Of a stretch of 64,000 bases of DNA, positions 1-12,221 are shown in pieces. Position numbers and translations under genes: made by a program. How positions within the stretch are numbered: the first letter of the stretch is position 1; every line of letters starts with the position of its first letter. The notes under the pieces were generated by a model. It was not told the DNA's origin, ran no database searches, and worked only from the letters and a program-made list of their open reading frames with translations. Source of the DNA: Bugula neritina (Eukaryota > Bryozoa > Gymnolaemata > Cheilostomatida > Bugulidae); the NCBI GenBank assembly GCA_964035545.1, contig OZ037766.1:21593767-21657766 (forward strand). Reading direction: 5' to 3'.

Positions 1-2791
1 ACTTATAAACATGTGAAATCAATGTACTGAACATAATAATTATTATTCTGCTTCATTTTCTCCTTTGTTATTTCAGCAGCAGAAAATAATTCAAATAATA
101 ACAAATCACTTTGCAAATTATACCAGAACATTACGACTGGCAAAAGCAGCACAATAACACAGTATAACTCACTTCACTTTGCTAACTAATTTTTGTGTAA
201 GCCAAATAATTATAATATACTCAGTATTCCCTACCAGTGTGTAAAGCAGTGTTGAGTAAGAGCCAATGCCTGATTGTGATTTAAAGCAAATACCCAGTTG
301 AAATCGAGAAATATAGGAATGAATATTTGTTAAGATATCTCTGGTGGGCTAGGTACAACTACTCTCCAAGGACACCTTTTGCCTCTGAGTATACTTCTAT
401 GAATAGATAGATCCAATGCATTGATCAATCTACAACATAGCTGTGGCTGGTCTGAATGTTGTTTCTTTCTTGAGAATAATGACTATATATCTATATTGAG
501 AGACAATATTACCTCACTCTACTACCAGTGTATAGATTTAAGATCTTTTAATATAGAAGGAATATGCAATTAAATTTTTAGTTTGTTGTCAATATAACTT
601 GAGAATTAATATCAATGGAAATGTATTTGTCATATTTTGATGAGATTTGTTTAAGATATTCTAAATATTGATCAGTTGAGGTGTCCGTGTGGGACTTTGA
701 GTAAAACCAAAGCTTTTCATATCTACTAAATATAAATGTAAATTTATATAATAGCACAAAATTTATTAATTATCAACTTTCCCTTAATGCTAAACAGAAT
801 TAATCATTCAACATTTAAATTTTGATGCAAGTTGAATTTGTCAGTGATGGTAGTTAATCAATACAATTTACCTTTGATCACTATTTAGAATTATCTTCTC
901 TCAACAAGCCTACCTCGTTCACTTAAACTAGCTGTGAATATACAGATTTCCTTATACATAACCAAGCCTATATATTTTCCTGGTAATAGTTCCAGAAATG
1001 TTGAGTGGAACACTCTTGAGGTTGAAATAAATGGAATAACAAAACTGTGCAATTAATAAAATGCATATAATTTCGAGATTTGTCCAACTTACTATATACA
1101 TTGTGGTTTTGCTTGGCATTGCATTGAAAGTAACACTATTATCATCAATATCATAGTCATCATATCCTTAATGAGTTCAAGTATAAAGCACCCATAAATA
1201 CACCAGCAGTGTAGATTTGCTATGTATTCTAAATGACCTTAATTTTATTAATTCAATATTTAATTTTTTGTAGTAGTAAGCAATAAAAGCTGCACAAAAA
1301 TTCAAAGTTGTCAGAAAATCAATTTACAGGTTTGATACAAATGTAAATTTTGCTATAAAACTGGAGTTGTCTTCTTTCAAATACTTGCGCTTTGTTATTA
1401 AACAAATGCACGTGTACATAAAACGACCTTTCACCTTATTGAGTACTAAATATTTAACCAATGAGGTATCGTACTTTGCAAAAACGTCATTTCCACCCAA
1501 AACATTAATCAGCTGTTACTAGTACCAGTACCAGCTTATAAGAGTCAAGAGTCGAGTTCTGCCCAAGCTCATGTTGAGGCGTCTTTAAATACCCAATATT
1601 TGATTTGCCACTAATTTTCTTAGCTAGTATATTTTTTATTAGTCAAAGAAATAATGTAAGTGTTATTAATTTACAGTGAAGCTAGTATCTGGCAAAACTT
1701 GACAATTATACTTTTGTTTTGTTCGTTTGTAATACTAATACTAATAGTAATAGTAATAGTAATACTAATACTATTAGTAATCATAAGGATATTAGTACTA
1801 ATACTATTAATAGTAATACTAATACTAATAGTATTAATGGCTATAAATTGAACATTTAAAATATTTTTCTATTAAATTTTATTTAAATAATGATAATTAT
1901 TACACTTAGAGCCCATGCATGGAGTGATCATGGACTTACTCTTACTCTTAGAGTTAGACTGTTGATAAACATTCTCATAGTGATAGTAATACTGATAGTG
2001 CTAGTCCCATAGTTACTGATGATATAATTTTTGATATAACTTAAACTAATTAAAATTATACCTAATTTTATAATTTAAATTATAATTAGTTGTGAGTACT
2101 ATAATTATAATCATAATGTTTTTTCATTTCAATTTCATGCTCTACTTTTTCTGATCAAAATATAATTGAATATCAAATGTTTTTTGGAACAAAGAATATA
2201 TGGCGTTAAAATTAAAGTAATGGTAATGGTAGTACTATAGTATTATTATAGTTTTACTCATAGTAAGTCATAGTGGTACTAATAGAATTGATCTGAACTT
2301 GTAGGAAAAAAGCCTCCAGGTTATGCTGAAATTTGAATGCTATGGCTATAGTCATTTATTATATAATGTTAATATACATTATCTTTAAAATTATTAGTAT
2401 AACTTAACAGCATGATCAACTTTAAGCTTTTAGTTTATCAATTCAATAATTGCATTTGCTCGTTTGTTACTGCCAGTCATGATGTTTGTCGTCTGACTCC
2501 TGCTATATATAAATATTACTTCTTCTTTCAAAGTTGTCTAATTTTATACATAAGCTGTAGGTTATTAGTAATCTACTAGAGTTAGATCTTTACTCCAATG
2601 ATTAATAACTGCCCAATTTCATTTATCTTAGGCTTGCAGTTATTTTAATTAAAGTTACTTAAAGAACTTAGTTTTGCTATCTTTTTTTTGTACTTGACAA
2701 AAGCTGTGCCTGTAAAGAAGACTTGGTTAGCATCAGCTTAAGTGACCTTTCTAACCGCTAAATAACTGAAATAACTTGACGCTCATTTCAA
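1..2791. other. upstream intergenic DNA, no gene seen
   Basis: AT-rich sequence with no open frame that looks coding. The only long frame (about 1660-1851) is created by a TA-rich triplet repeat. It presumably contains the promoter and any 5' untranslated exon of the WIPI gene, but I cannot point to a specific element. Confidence 0.6.
1727..1840. repeat. degenerate TAN-triplet low-complexity tract
   Basis: A run of mixed TAA, TAC, TAG and their complements (ATACTA and ATAGTA units), largely self-complementary. The same texture recurs near 43.2 kb and 53.1 kb in this window. It yields a spurious hydrophobic Ile/Val/Leu frame. Confidence 0.75.
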
Positions 2792-5700
2792 ATGGATTGC
2801 ATCAGCTTCAACCAAGACTGCAGGTAAGTTCAACTTGGGTTTATGAGGGTTTTCACAAAAATCAAAGGAGATTATAGCTTGGAATACAAAAATAAGCTAA
2901 GGAATTAATGCCATTACCTGCAGATTGCTATGCTCCAAAATTATGGTTGTGTAAGAATGTATTATAGTTTAAATATGACTTTAATTTATATATGCCTTAC
3001 TTATCATGGCTATCAGCTATTATGCTCACAAACGTGGATCAGCAAACAACTTTTTTGTAAATTTGTATCTAGTTTTGATAATCTTATAAGAAAGATTTGA
3101 TGTTACTTGAACTAGAAGTGACCACAGTTTTAGATTATTAATTTTAATAGGAAATGTTTAGTAATTTAAATTAAATATATTTAAAAAAAGTTCCAGTCAT
3201 AGTCCTTACCAAATAAAATTTCAAACTCTTAAAAATCCCAGATCCTGAAAAAGTTGGTGGCTATCAGCTGATAAGATAGAGTAACAGATAAGGTTTCTAA
3301 GTTTGGGTTCACATGACTTGGGTGCATGCCAAACTTTTCGCCACTTACCACCAGATGCATTCCTTGGGGTCACCAATCATTCTCAAATACCATCGAGTCA
3401 AGTGGTTATTATGACTAGGCATAACATATAAGGACTTAGGAACCTAATTCTCTGGTTTTTATTGAGCACTACTTCCATGTAATTTAAAATAACTTCTTCA
3501 TTACATTCTTAGTTATTTTCAACTGCATCTAGTTGGCCTATATTTTTACTGCTATCGATAAATTTTTACAATATGCATTAATACGTTGTTTTCTGACAAG
3601 TATGAAATAAAAAGGAAAAGTTTACATTGAACATTTGCAAAACTTGTCTAGTCAAGTATTTTAGTTTTCACTCTACTTGGTTTGTCATATTGTAGTAATT
3701 TGGTGATTGGTTCAAAGAGTGGCTACCAACTTTACAATCTGAGTCACAAAGATGTTGGACAAGTGGTCAGGACTCATAGGAACAGTGAGTCATTTACTCA
3801 GCTAAGCTCACGTTAGTTGCTGCTGGGTTCTGCATACTAAGTTCAAGGTCTCTACTCAGTCTGCTGTACCAGCATTGGGTTACTTAATATTAGGAACTCT
3901 TACTCTACCACCACAATTCTAGCTCAGCTGCAGTGATTAGCATAAAGAAGTATACAAGTACACAGTGGTAGTACTTATTAAGTCTATTGACTGCTCGAAG
4001 CCATTATTCTAAATGACTTTAGTTGAAAAGATGAATGTCTTCCAGTATGAATACAAATCAAGTCACCCAGTTCTAATTTGCACTAAAGGAGTAAAACTAC
4101 TTTGCCAACTATCTCTTTACTCAACAAGAGTATGCAAGTTATAATAAACAACATAGTTGCAATTGAAGTGCAATGCTTATGACTCAATTTTTGGCACTGA
4201 TTTGAAATATTTGTTATTTCAATGTAAGAGAATTTTGTGATTTACAATTGAATACATCCTAGCCAAATGCCAGTTGCAAAACTACTATTGTTCAGCTAAT
4301 GATGTAGTTTTTCTACTATCACATTCAGAGTGTATTTCCTAATATATCATGTGCTATGACTAGGATTTGAACTGAACAACTTTAATTACTTTACTAGTTC
4401 TCTTACTTCGGTGGCCTACATTTCATTATGCAATCGTGCCTCAGTTGGCAAACTGCCAAATATGCGGGGTTATTGCCTTATCGAATCACGCGGCTGTGCA
4501 GGCTATTATTATAAATATAATAGCCCAGCTCGCTAGTGTAGAAGCAAAATTAGGAACAGCTGGCTTTGCAATTTACAAAAAAGGACTCAAATAGCAAACC
4601 TCTAACTATTGGAAACTACTAAGTTTGTCCGCTACCTACTTTACCTAATATAAGTTTCAGATTCTGGAGGTTTGAGGCTTTGTATACTCCTAAAATTGAC
4701 TGTCTTGAGGCAAATAAGCAGCTTTAATGCAACTACTTGTTGAGTTTAGATGCTTTTCGCCAGCCAAGCAAAAGGAATTATTGATCTGCCTACACAAAAG
4801 CCAACTTAACCAGCTTCTGACAGTACCATTGTATTTTGTAGGACCTGCACTTATAGTTTATCACAATACTTAATAGCAGATTTATATTAGCTATTTTATT
4901 ACCCAGTATTAAGGCCAGACTATTAGTTAAATGACATTAAATAAATTTTTAGTATTCATTAATTGCTTATATATTTTGTTCAACAAGCTTATTTATAATT
5001 GACCAATAGGGTTGTAGCATAGTAAATTGACTTCCTGTAGCTGTCAAGAAGAACCTCTGTCTGATAACGAGGCTGTTCAACAGCAGTCTCATAGCGCTGG
5101 TCACTGAAGACCAGAGGTCCACCCTCAAGTTGCGGCACCTCAAGAAAGATGCAGAAATCTGTGAGAGAAGCTACCGAGGAAACATCTTGGCTGTTAAACT
5201 AAACCGTCAGGTGCGTTAAAAGTCATTCCATAAAACTGAAAAAGACCTTTTAATGATATTAACCTATACCTTTAAATTTATCTTGTAGAACTGCCCTAAG
5301 CTTCGTTCTTTACCCAGTTCACAGTTTTTGTGAAAAAATCTTTTTCATTAAAATTAGATTTGAGAAGGTTCTTTCATTCTGATGCTCTAAGTTTTAAAAA
5401 AAAGTTTACCCTACATATAGAAATTCTTACCTGAATATTATGTGATACAATTCTAAAAGGTTTTTGTCAGCATTTTTACTGGTAATTATGCTGTCATGCT
5501 CATACCATCTGCTGCACCTGCCGGCTGACAATCTGTTCCCATGGTAACACAATAAAATTAGCTAACTTGTTTGGTCTCTTGGGGTTTGAATATTGCTTTT
5601 CATGGTTTGCAATAAAACTTATAGAAACTATTTTATAATTTCTACAACTTGTAGTGATTATGTAATATAGCACTTTTAGTGTTTCTAGCCAACCATTGCT

Positions 5701-8700
5701 GAAGGACATAGGAAGCCTTATTTATTCTTTTCTCAACTGCTCTATCCCAAAGGTTTATATCAAAGCTAGTTGATAGCTTGCTAGACAGTGTAGATAACTT
5801 GGGGCGCCTAAACAGACCCAAGACAATTTAAGAAAAGTTTTCACATTAGATTAGCTTTAGAAACTAGGCTCAACCTGTCCAAGTTATAGTCTGTTGCGGT
5901 GCTTCTGTGTTGAGAAGTGTTAATAAATAAGTTCTAAATGCTCTTTGTTGAATTATTGCAAGTCTTTATGATAATATAATATTATGTACTGATAGTATCC
6001 GAATGCTAAATTTCCTAGCATAGCTAATTCAATCTTTTAACAAGGAAACATCTGTCTCCCAGCTAACTTTATTGTAGCTCTTTCTTAGTTGAAGTTCCAT
6101 TGTTATTTTTTAATTAAACTCTTCAAAATACTCGTATATAATTATGTGTTGTGTATTGTAGAGACTAGTGGTGTGTCTCGCAGAGTTCTATATTATTCAT
6201 GACATCAGAGATATGAATATCCTGCACACAATCACGAGTCCTGTGAGAAACCCCACAGGTCTGTGCGCCCTCTCTGTGCTCAACCACTCTGCTCTACTGG
6301 CATATCCCTCCAGTGATGACTCTGGCACCTTAGAGATCTTTGATGCTCTCACTCTGGTACGGACACCTTGTCATTTTATGTTCCTCTTACTGCAGGAATG
6401 CTAAGACTTTTTGCTACTTTTAAATTTAGAATCTATCAAGGATTGCTTAAAATTTATCCAGTTGATGACGCTTTTGTTTTAAAAAATAACAATTACTTGA
6501 AAAACTATTTCTATTCAAAAATTATTTTCATTAGCTGCAGCGATTGAATAATTTATGCCTGTGCATGTAATAGTAACCGGGCAGCTGCTTGAATTACAGA
6601 ACTTAGCATTGTATAAGTGTCAAATATATGGTGATATGTGTTGACACTTGTATAATGTAATGCTAGCAATGTATGTTAGTAAAGTGTAACACCTAACCTT
6701 GAGGTTACTAACATACTATCTACACGTGATCTATCTACACAGCAATTACTTGAGTAAGTCTCAGTACGTATACTCAAGTAGTTGCTGTGTAGGTAGACAA
6801 AGTGACTTTCAATCTGATCTCATAATAGGACTAAAGGCTAAAGCCCTACAAATAATCCAGTTTTGTGTACAATGTGACAATTTCTAAAGTTACTATAGCT
6901 TATTCTTGTAAGAGCTTCATATTTAGACTATTGCTTTTGTGGAAAGCTGTTGTTTATACCAAACATGTTGCTACAGTGTTTTGAATTTAGAGGTAATTGA
7001 ATAATTGGGTTAGATTTTCAGTCTAATTGGTATCTTTACTACCTCTTGTCTTAACTGGCTTCTGCAGGTGTCAGTTATTTTATTTTCAAATCTTTGTGAA
7101 AACACAAAGTGTCAGCTGTCTTCTAAGCTTGTCACTTGTCTCTCATAAATACGATATTATTATATATTTGTTAATCTCATAATGCATTGTAAGTAGCATT
7201 GTTCAAACATAATATGCAATATTGTTTAGTTTGTAAATATTACATAATACTTTAGCATGTTTTATCTGTGATTTTGATTCTTCACTTTAGGAATTACAGA
7301 TTCAAATAGAAGCTCACAGCAGCAAGCTAGCTGCCGTGGCATTTAGCCACAATGCTGACATGATAGCTACTGCATCGTGCAAGGTATGACAACTCTAAAC
7401 AAAATTGAATATAACATTCTACAATTTAGATTAGGCTAGTTAAAATCAGTTTTTCTGAAACTTGGTTCAATAGTTCTAATTTTAAGTATAACTAATAGAA
7501 ATATTATAATGCCAACACCCACTTTACTATTTCATATGGAGTTATCACCACAATCTAAAACAGCTACTCTGAAATTGCTTTGTGTTCTCGTGATAAATAT
7601 TGTTCAATACATTACCTTGTCTGAGACTTCATACAGGTGTAGGTAAAGCTGTCATAATACACAATTAGTAGAACGTCTAGCCTTTAAAGTTTAATGTAAT
7701 TTATTTGTTTACTGTAGCAATAATTGATTTACTAATTTGTTGAGTTATGTATTTTAGGGCACAGTCATCCGCTTGTTTTCTGTTTCTACTGGAGAGAAGC
7801 TGATGGAGTTTAGAAGGGGCCTAAGAAGGTAAGATTTAAATGTTGTAGGTGCTTTGTGTAGCAAGTCTTAAAGCTCCAGATCTTTCTAATACTTCTGATT
7901 CTAGCAAGTAATTATAGCATCAAAAATCTGAAGTAATTTCCTCCAAGCCCTGTTATAAACTGAAAATTAGAATCTCAAGTTAAACAAAAATTTGCATTTA
8001 TACTCTACAAACTTTTAAAATTTTAATCTGGTGTTTGGGAATGATAGATTTTGTACTTTTTTTTATTTGAACTGATTCAGATATTTCACTTTAATTTATA
8101 GGGTAAAAACTCAAGATTTAAGATTCATTGAGAGCTCTGCATAATAAAACAAAGCAAATTGTTGGAACCAGCTAATTTGAATGGCTCCAAAATTAATGTG
8201 CCAACAATTTGCCACATAAAACTGTGTATAATTTGTACATTACGTTGTTGTCAACATATCTTTTGAAGGTGTGTTTCTATTTCCTCACTGGTCTTCAGTA
8301 AAGACGGGATGTTTTTAGTGGCTTCAAGCGACACTGAGACAGTTCATGTGTTCAAGGTGACTGAAAGGTGAGGACCAGAGTAAACTATCTGCTACAGTTT
8401 TTTCCAGATGCTTGTAAGATTAAACTGTTAGCAGTTCAAAACTGCAACATGAAACACAAGTAATATTGTGGATGTAGTTGTTAATAATACTTTCAACAGG
8501 CTTCATCTCTGCTCATGTGTGCAGGTAACGCAAATATTGGAGGTATAATGCTATTCAACGGCTAATGAAAAAGTGAAAATTTTTTTTCTATTTCAGGCTA
8601 CATTTAATTTATTTTTTACTTTCTAATTTTTATTCCTTTCATTAAATGTTTGTTATTTTTTAGCAAGGTTGACTATTGAGTGTATATCCTCACAGTTGAA

Positions 8701-10912
8701 CTGAGTGCTTCATAGTGCTGCTCTCTCACTGCACGTTTTCCGTTTTTCTTTCACATTTTCTCTTGTTTCTAGAGACAATGAAAATACAAGTGGGGGCTGG
8801 GCTAACTACCTCACATCTACTTTCACTTCGTCTGCTTCTGCTTTGATCCCATTCAGTGGTTCTCTGAATGCCTGGAGAAACTTTGCCACTGCCAGGTTGC
8901 AGGAGGGAGGGTTGTCCACCACTGCTGGTATTGTCACCCTGAAGAATGTACCTTATATTTTAGTAGTAAATAGCAATGCGGAGTTACAGGTGTTCAAGCT
9001 GGACGTAGAAAATGGGGGAGAATGTGAACTGATATCTACTCAAAGGTTTGAGGTTTTGACTTTCTTTTAAGCTAAAATTTTTTATCAGAGTTCTTATACT
9101 TAATTTAGTACCCACTGGAAGTCTCCAGTTTTTAGCTACTTTTTACAATTTAACTGCTAATGAGCATAGGTTTTTGCCTAAATCTATTACAATATCTATA
9201 AACACACATAGATAATCAAGGTTATTTTTAATTTTGCTTGTTTTCCCATGGTTTTTTCTAGTTATTCAGCTACTTTCGATTGCGGACTGTTAGGGTTTTT
9301 CATAATTGTCCGCAATCCAAATTAGCTAAATAAATGGGAAAAAACATGGGAAATCAAGCAAAATTAAGAAGAACCTTGATTATTTAGGTGTACTTATTGA
9401 TACTTTACTAGTTTTTGGCAAAAACCCATGTTCATTAGCAGTTAAATTGTAAAAAATAGCTAAAAACTATAGATTTCCACTGTGTACTGAATTAAGTAAT
9501 ATAACCCATCATTATATTAGCACATTTTTGAAAAATCTAATCATTTTTGACAAGAGTTTTTGACATTGAATCTAATGCATGTTCAATGATTTAAAAAACA
9601 AATTCAAAACTACTTTAGATTTTTTGAAAAGTTACCAGCAAAAAAGGGTTTAACAAATTCTGGCATATCAAGCACTTCAGTTGGTTTTTTTAAAACTTCA
9701 TTTCTTCTTATAGCTTGCTTTTACATTACCATATTATTTTTCAATAGTTTGGCGTTTGAAGAGAAAGAGCCCTATAAGTCAGTGTCCAGCAGCAGTTCTA
9801 GTTCAGGTAAACAGGTGTGAGTGGGAGGAATGCTCATTACGTTAGATAGTGCTTGGGCTATCAATTCCTGGTGGCATGGGCTTCTCGTGATCTATATTTG
9901 TTGGCCGAGTTAATAACCAATTGTTCTGTTGCTAATCTCAATACTCTCTAACTATCTAGCTTAACCTAGTTGTGTGTTGTGCATGTTGAGTGTTGTGCAT
10001 GTTCGCGCATAGCCCCCTGTGTTTTAGAACACAACTATATAAGCTTTTCTTATGTACATCATGTTTGTAGTGTAACACATGAATGTTGTATTGTCTCACC
10101 CCAATAATATTAATCTTGTTGAAACTTTTGAATTGAATTTTGAAAAATTTATTTGCTAAATACATGGTATTTCAGAAAATGACTGATAAAATAACGCAAA
10201 CTATAACGAGATGATTAAATGGGTTTTTCTTATTTTAAAACTTTTCATAGTATCGTCCGACACCCTTGTAAGCCGTGAGTACACTATAAGTGATGCTAGT
10301 TACGCGTACAAACTGAAGCGAGATAGAGGGGAAGGTCCAGTCACTTCCCACCAAGAACTTAATGAGATTATTGATAACATACCAGCGCTGGGTGAGTCAC
10401 ACATGTAGTGCTGTGTTTGACCCTTTTTTCTCAAGCCTATGCACCTGGCTGTATACATTTCCACCATCATTTCAACAATATCCTGAAAAATGTTGTGGCT
10501 TGATAAGTCAGTGAAGAATACTTTAATATAAAAATATGTTTTCTTCTGGTTTCCATGGTGATGGGCTTCTCCTTGAAATTCTCCTTCGCATTCTGGCACA
10601 TACAAGCTTACTCTTGCATGAATATACCCTCTAATAAGGCTTTCAATTTTCTTTTCTTTACTGTTGTCTTGTCCACATCTTATGCTTTGTGAGAGGATTT
10701 TATTTTTATAAACTTCACATTATATTTTTGTTACAATATTTATTATAGGCGTTCAATGACTACTACTCAAGTCCTTCTATTGCTCAACTGATGCCAACTT
10801 AACTTTTATTCTTGAATTGTTTTTAGAAGAAGTGAAGCGTTTGGAGGTGAATCTGGATAATATAAAGTTGGACGACTCCAATGAGTTCCCTGCAATGAAT
10901 TCCCTCCAATGA
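2792..10912 (+). CDS. WIPI2: WIPI1/2-type PROPPIN, autophagy WD-repeat phosphoinositide-binding protein
   Basis: Complete 435-aa reading frame in 11 coding exons: 2792-2823, 3696-3784, 5041-5210, 6162-6356, 7291-7383, 7758-7828, 8269-8367, 8773-9045, 9748-9806, 10251-10391, 10827-10912. All introns are GT/AG and phases match. The product is a seven-bladed beta-propeller that binds PI3P and PI(3,5)P2 on the phagophore; vertebrate WIPI2 recruits ATG16L1. The diagnostic FRRG lipid-binding motif is at residues 211-214. Other family signatures are FNQDC near the N terminus, [33 protein letters not shown] and NPTGLCALS. The basic residues in the LNRQR and IRDM stretches match those reported for ATG16L1 contact in human WIPI2. 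The symbol is approximate: some stretches look closer to WIPI1. The start ATG at 2792 gives a short N terminus; an upstream noncoding exon is possible. The C-terminal tail after about residue 350 is Ser-rich and divergent. Confidence 0.93.
6607..6796 (+). other. cluster of three hairpins in WIPI intron 4
   Basis: Three consecutive inverted repeats. A pairs 6607-6623 with 6641-6657 (17 bp). B pairs 6671-6682 with 6705-6716 (12 bp, perfect). C pairs 6731-6756 with 6771-6796 (26 bp, 14-nt loop). A and C each contain two G-U pairs when read as plus-strand RNA, so every base of the arms pairs on the transcribed strand. Hairpin C has microRNA-precursor dimensions, but a MITE remnant is equally possible. 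Confidence 0.6.
9094..9504. mobile_element. foldback MITE, copy 1 (WIPI intron 8)
   Basis: An inverted repeat of about 410 bp with arms of about 190 bp that differ at scattered positions. The outer ends contain ACTTAATTTAGTAC on the left and its near-complement on the right. There is no coding capacity. The shared end motif and the internal AATAATCAAGGTT segment tie it to the copies at 27921 and 30172. Confidence 0.8.
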
Positions 10913-10932
10913 GTTCCCTGCAATGAATGCAG
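10876..10932 (+). repeat. 28-bp tandem duplication across the WIPI stop codon
   Basis: The segment starting CCAATGAGTTCCCTGCAATG occurs at 10878 and again at 10906, a period of 28 bp. Because 28 is not a multiple of three, the second copy is read in another frame and supplies the TGA at 10910-10912. See findings. Confidence 0.9.
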
Positions 10933-12221
10933 TATAGACAATGTCTGTCATGTTTATGTTGATGAACTCAAGTTGAAGAACATTGCACGCTCAGTATTAA
11001 AGCAAATGAAAATGGTGATTTTGAGCTACACAATGTTACGATCTCTGAGATCAATTATTTAAACTGATAAGTTCGATGCTATGGTTAAACAATTTTTGCA
11101 CAGTGCTAAAACTATTGCTACCAAGTGGCTAAATCATAATACTCAAGGTTTTCAATACTCTAGATTATTTATCTGAGGCGATACTGCATTAATACATTTA
11201 GCGCAGCATTATATAAATAATCTAAGTATTTATATTTATACGCAGCTTATCTAGGTCAATTTTAGAAAGGTGTTTAGGTTTTAGTAAGAGTTGTGAGTTC
11301 CTTAATACTAATCTCGAGTGAAATAAATCCCACAAAAATATTTTTTATATTTTATGTTTGTCTTTTCTTAGAGCACTGTAAAAGGAGTGCAAACAATCGA
11401 CTGTTGAATTCTGTTTTTATTAAATTCATCAGTTTATAACATTGTAGTTAGTAAATAGTTTTGTTTACTCACTTTCCACAGTCTCTTTAATACTAATTTT
11501 TCGATGTTTCTACTCTTTTACAGTGCTTCATTTTTATGTTTATTGTGCAAACTTACTAACTGTGCTTCGCTGTAACTTATATGTATTCTATTAAATTATT
11601 CATGTTGTCTAATTATATAAAAGCTGTTACACATATCAATGGTAACTCATAAAAAAATCATTTATTCTTTTTCGGCTATCAATAATTTATACGTTGAAAT
11701 GTAGAGTAGATATAATAGTAACGTGTAACATTTTTTATTGCTCTTTAGCTTTAGTAAACAGAAATTATTTTTGTATTTTATGTTTTTCTTGCAAACTAGT
11801 TACTGTCAAAATTGTCCTGTAGCTCTTATGTAATGGTAATATACCTGATGTTTGTTAGCAAAGTTAGGCAAACAGCATTACTGTAAGATGGATTTTTCCA
11901 TGAGCATTTCGATATACACCTTTTGCTGATTCATGTTAATTTTGTGCTACTGGGCTAAATATTTCTAAAATGTAAAATGTTAATCAAGAAAATTTAAACT
12001 GTTGGTTGATTTAAAATCAGCCACATAATAAAAGTATTACAAATTTGCAAGTGACTTACTTTCTGCTACAAACTAGAAGGCTCTAATAATGGAATAATGG
12101 AGTTATCGCTCCTATAAAAACTAGAACCGCTACTAAATAGTAATTGTAAGCTGTAGGCTGATAACCTATCACTGAAGTAGAATACCAATACTAAATCTTG
12201 ACATGTCAAGGTCTAACAGGC
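10913..12221. other. WIPI-NUP210 intergenic region
   Basis: No coding frame. It holds the WIPI 3' untranslated region, with a candidate AATAAA at 11322-11327, and the presumed NUP210 promoter. A short inverted repeat, GCACTGTAAAAG near 11372 and CTTTTACAGTGC near 11515, is visible. Nothing else is recognisable. Confidence 0.5.

Noticed and set aside
8160-8211. Short inverted repeat AAATTGTTGG ... CCAACAATTT in WIPI intron 6
   Set aside because: Only about 10 bp arms in AT-rich DNA, within chance expectation.
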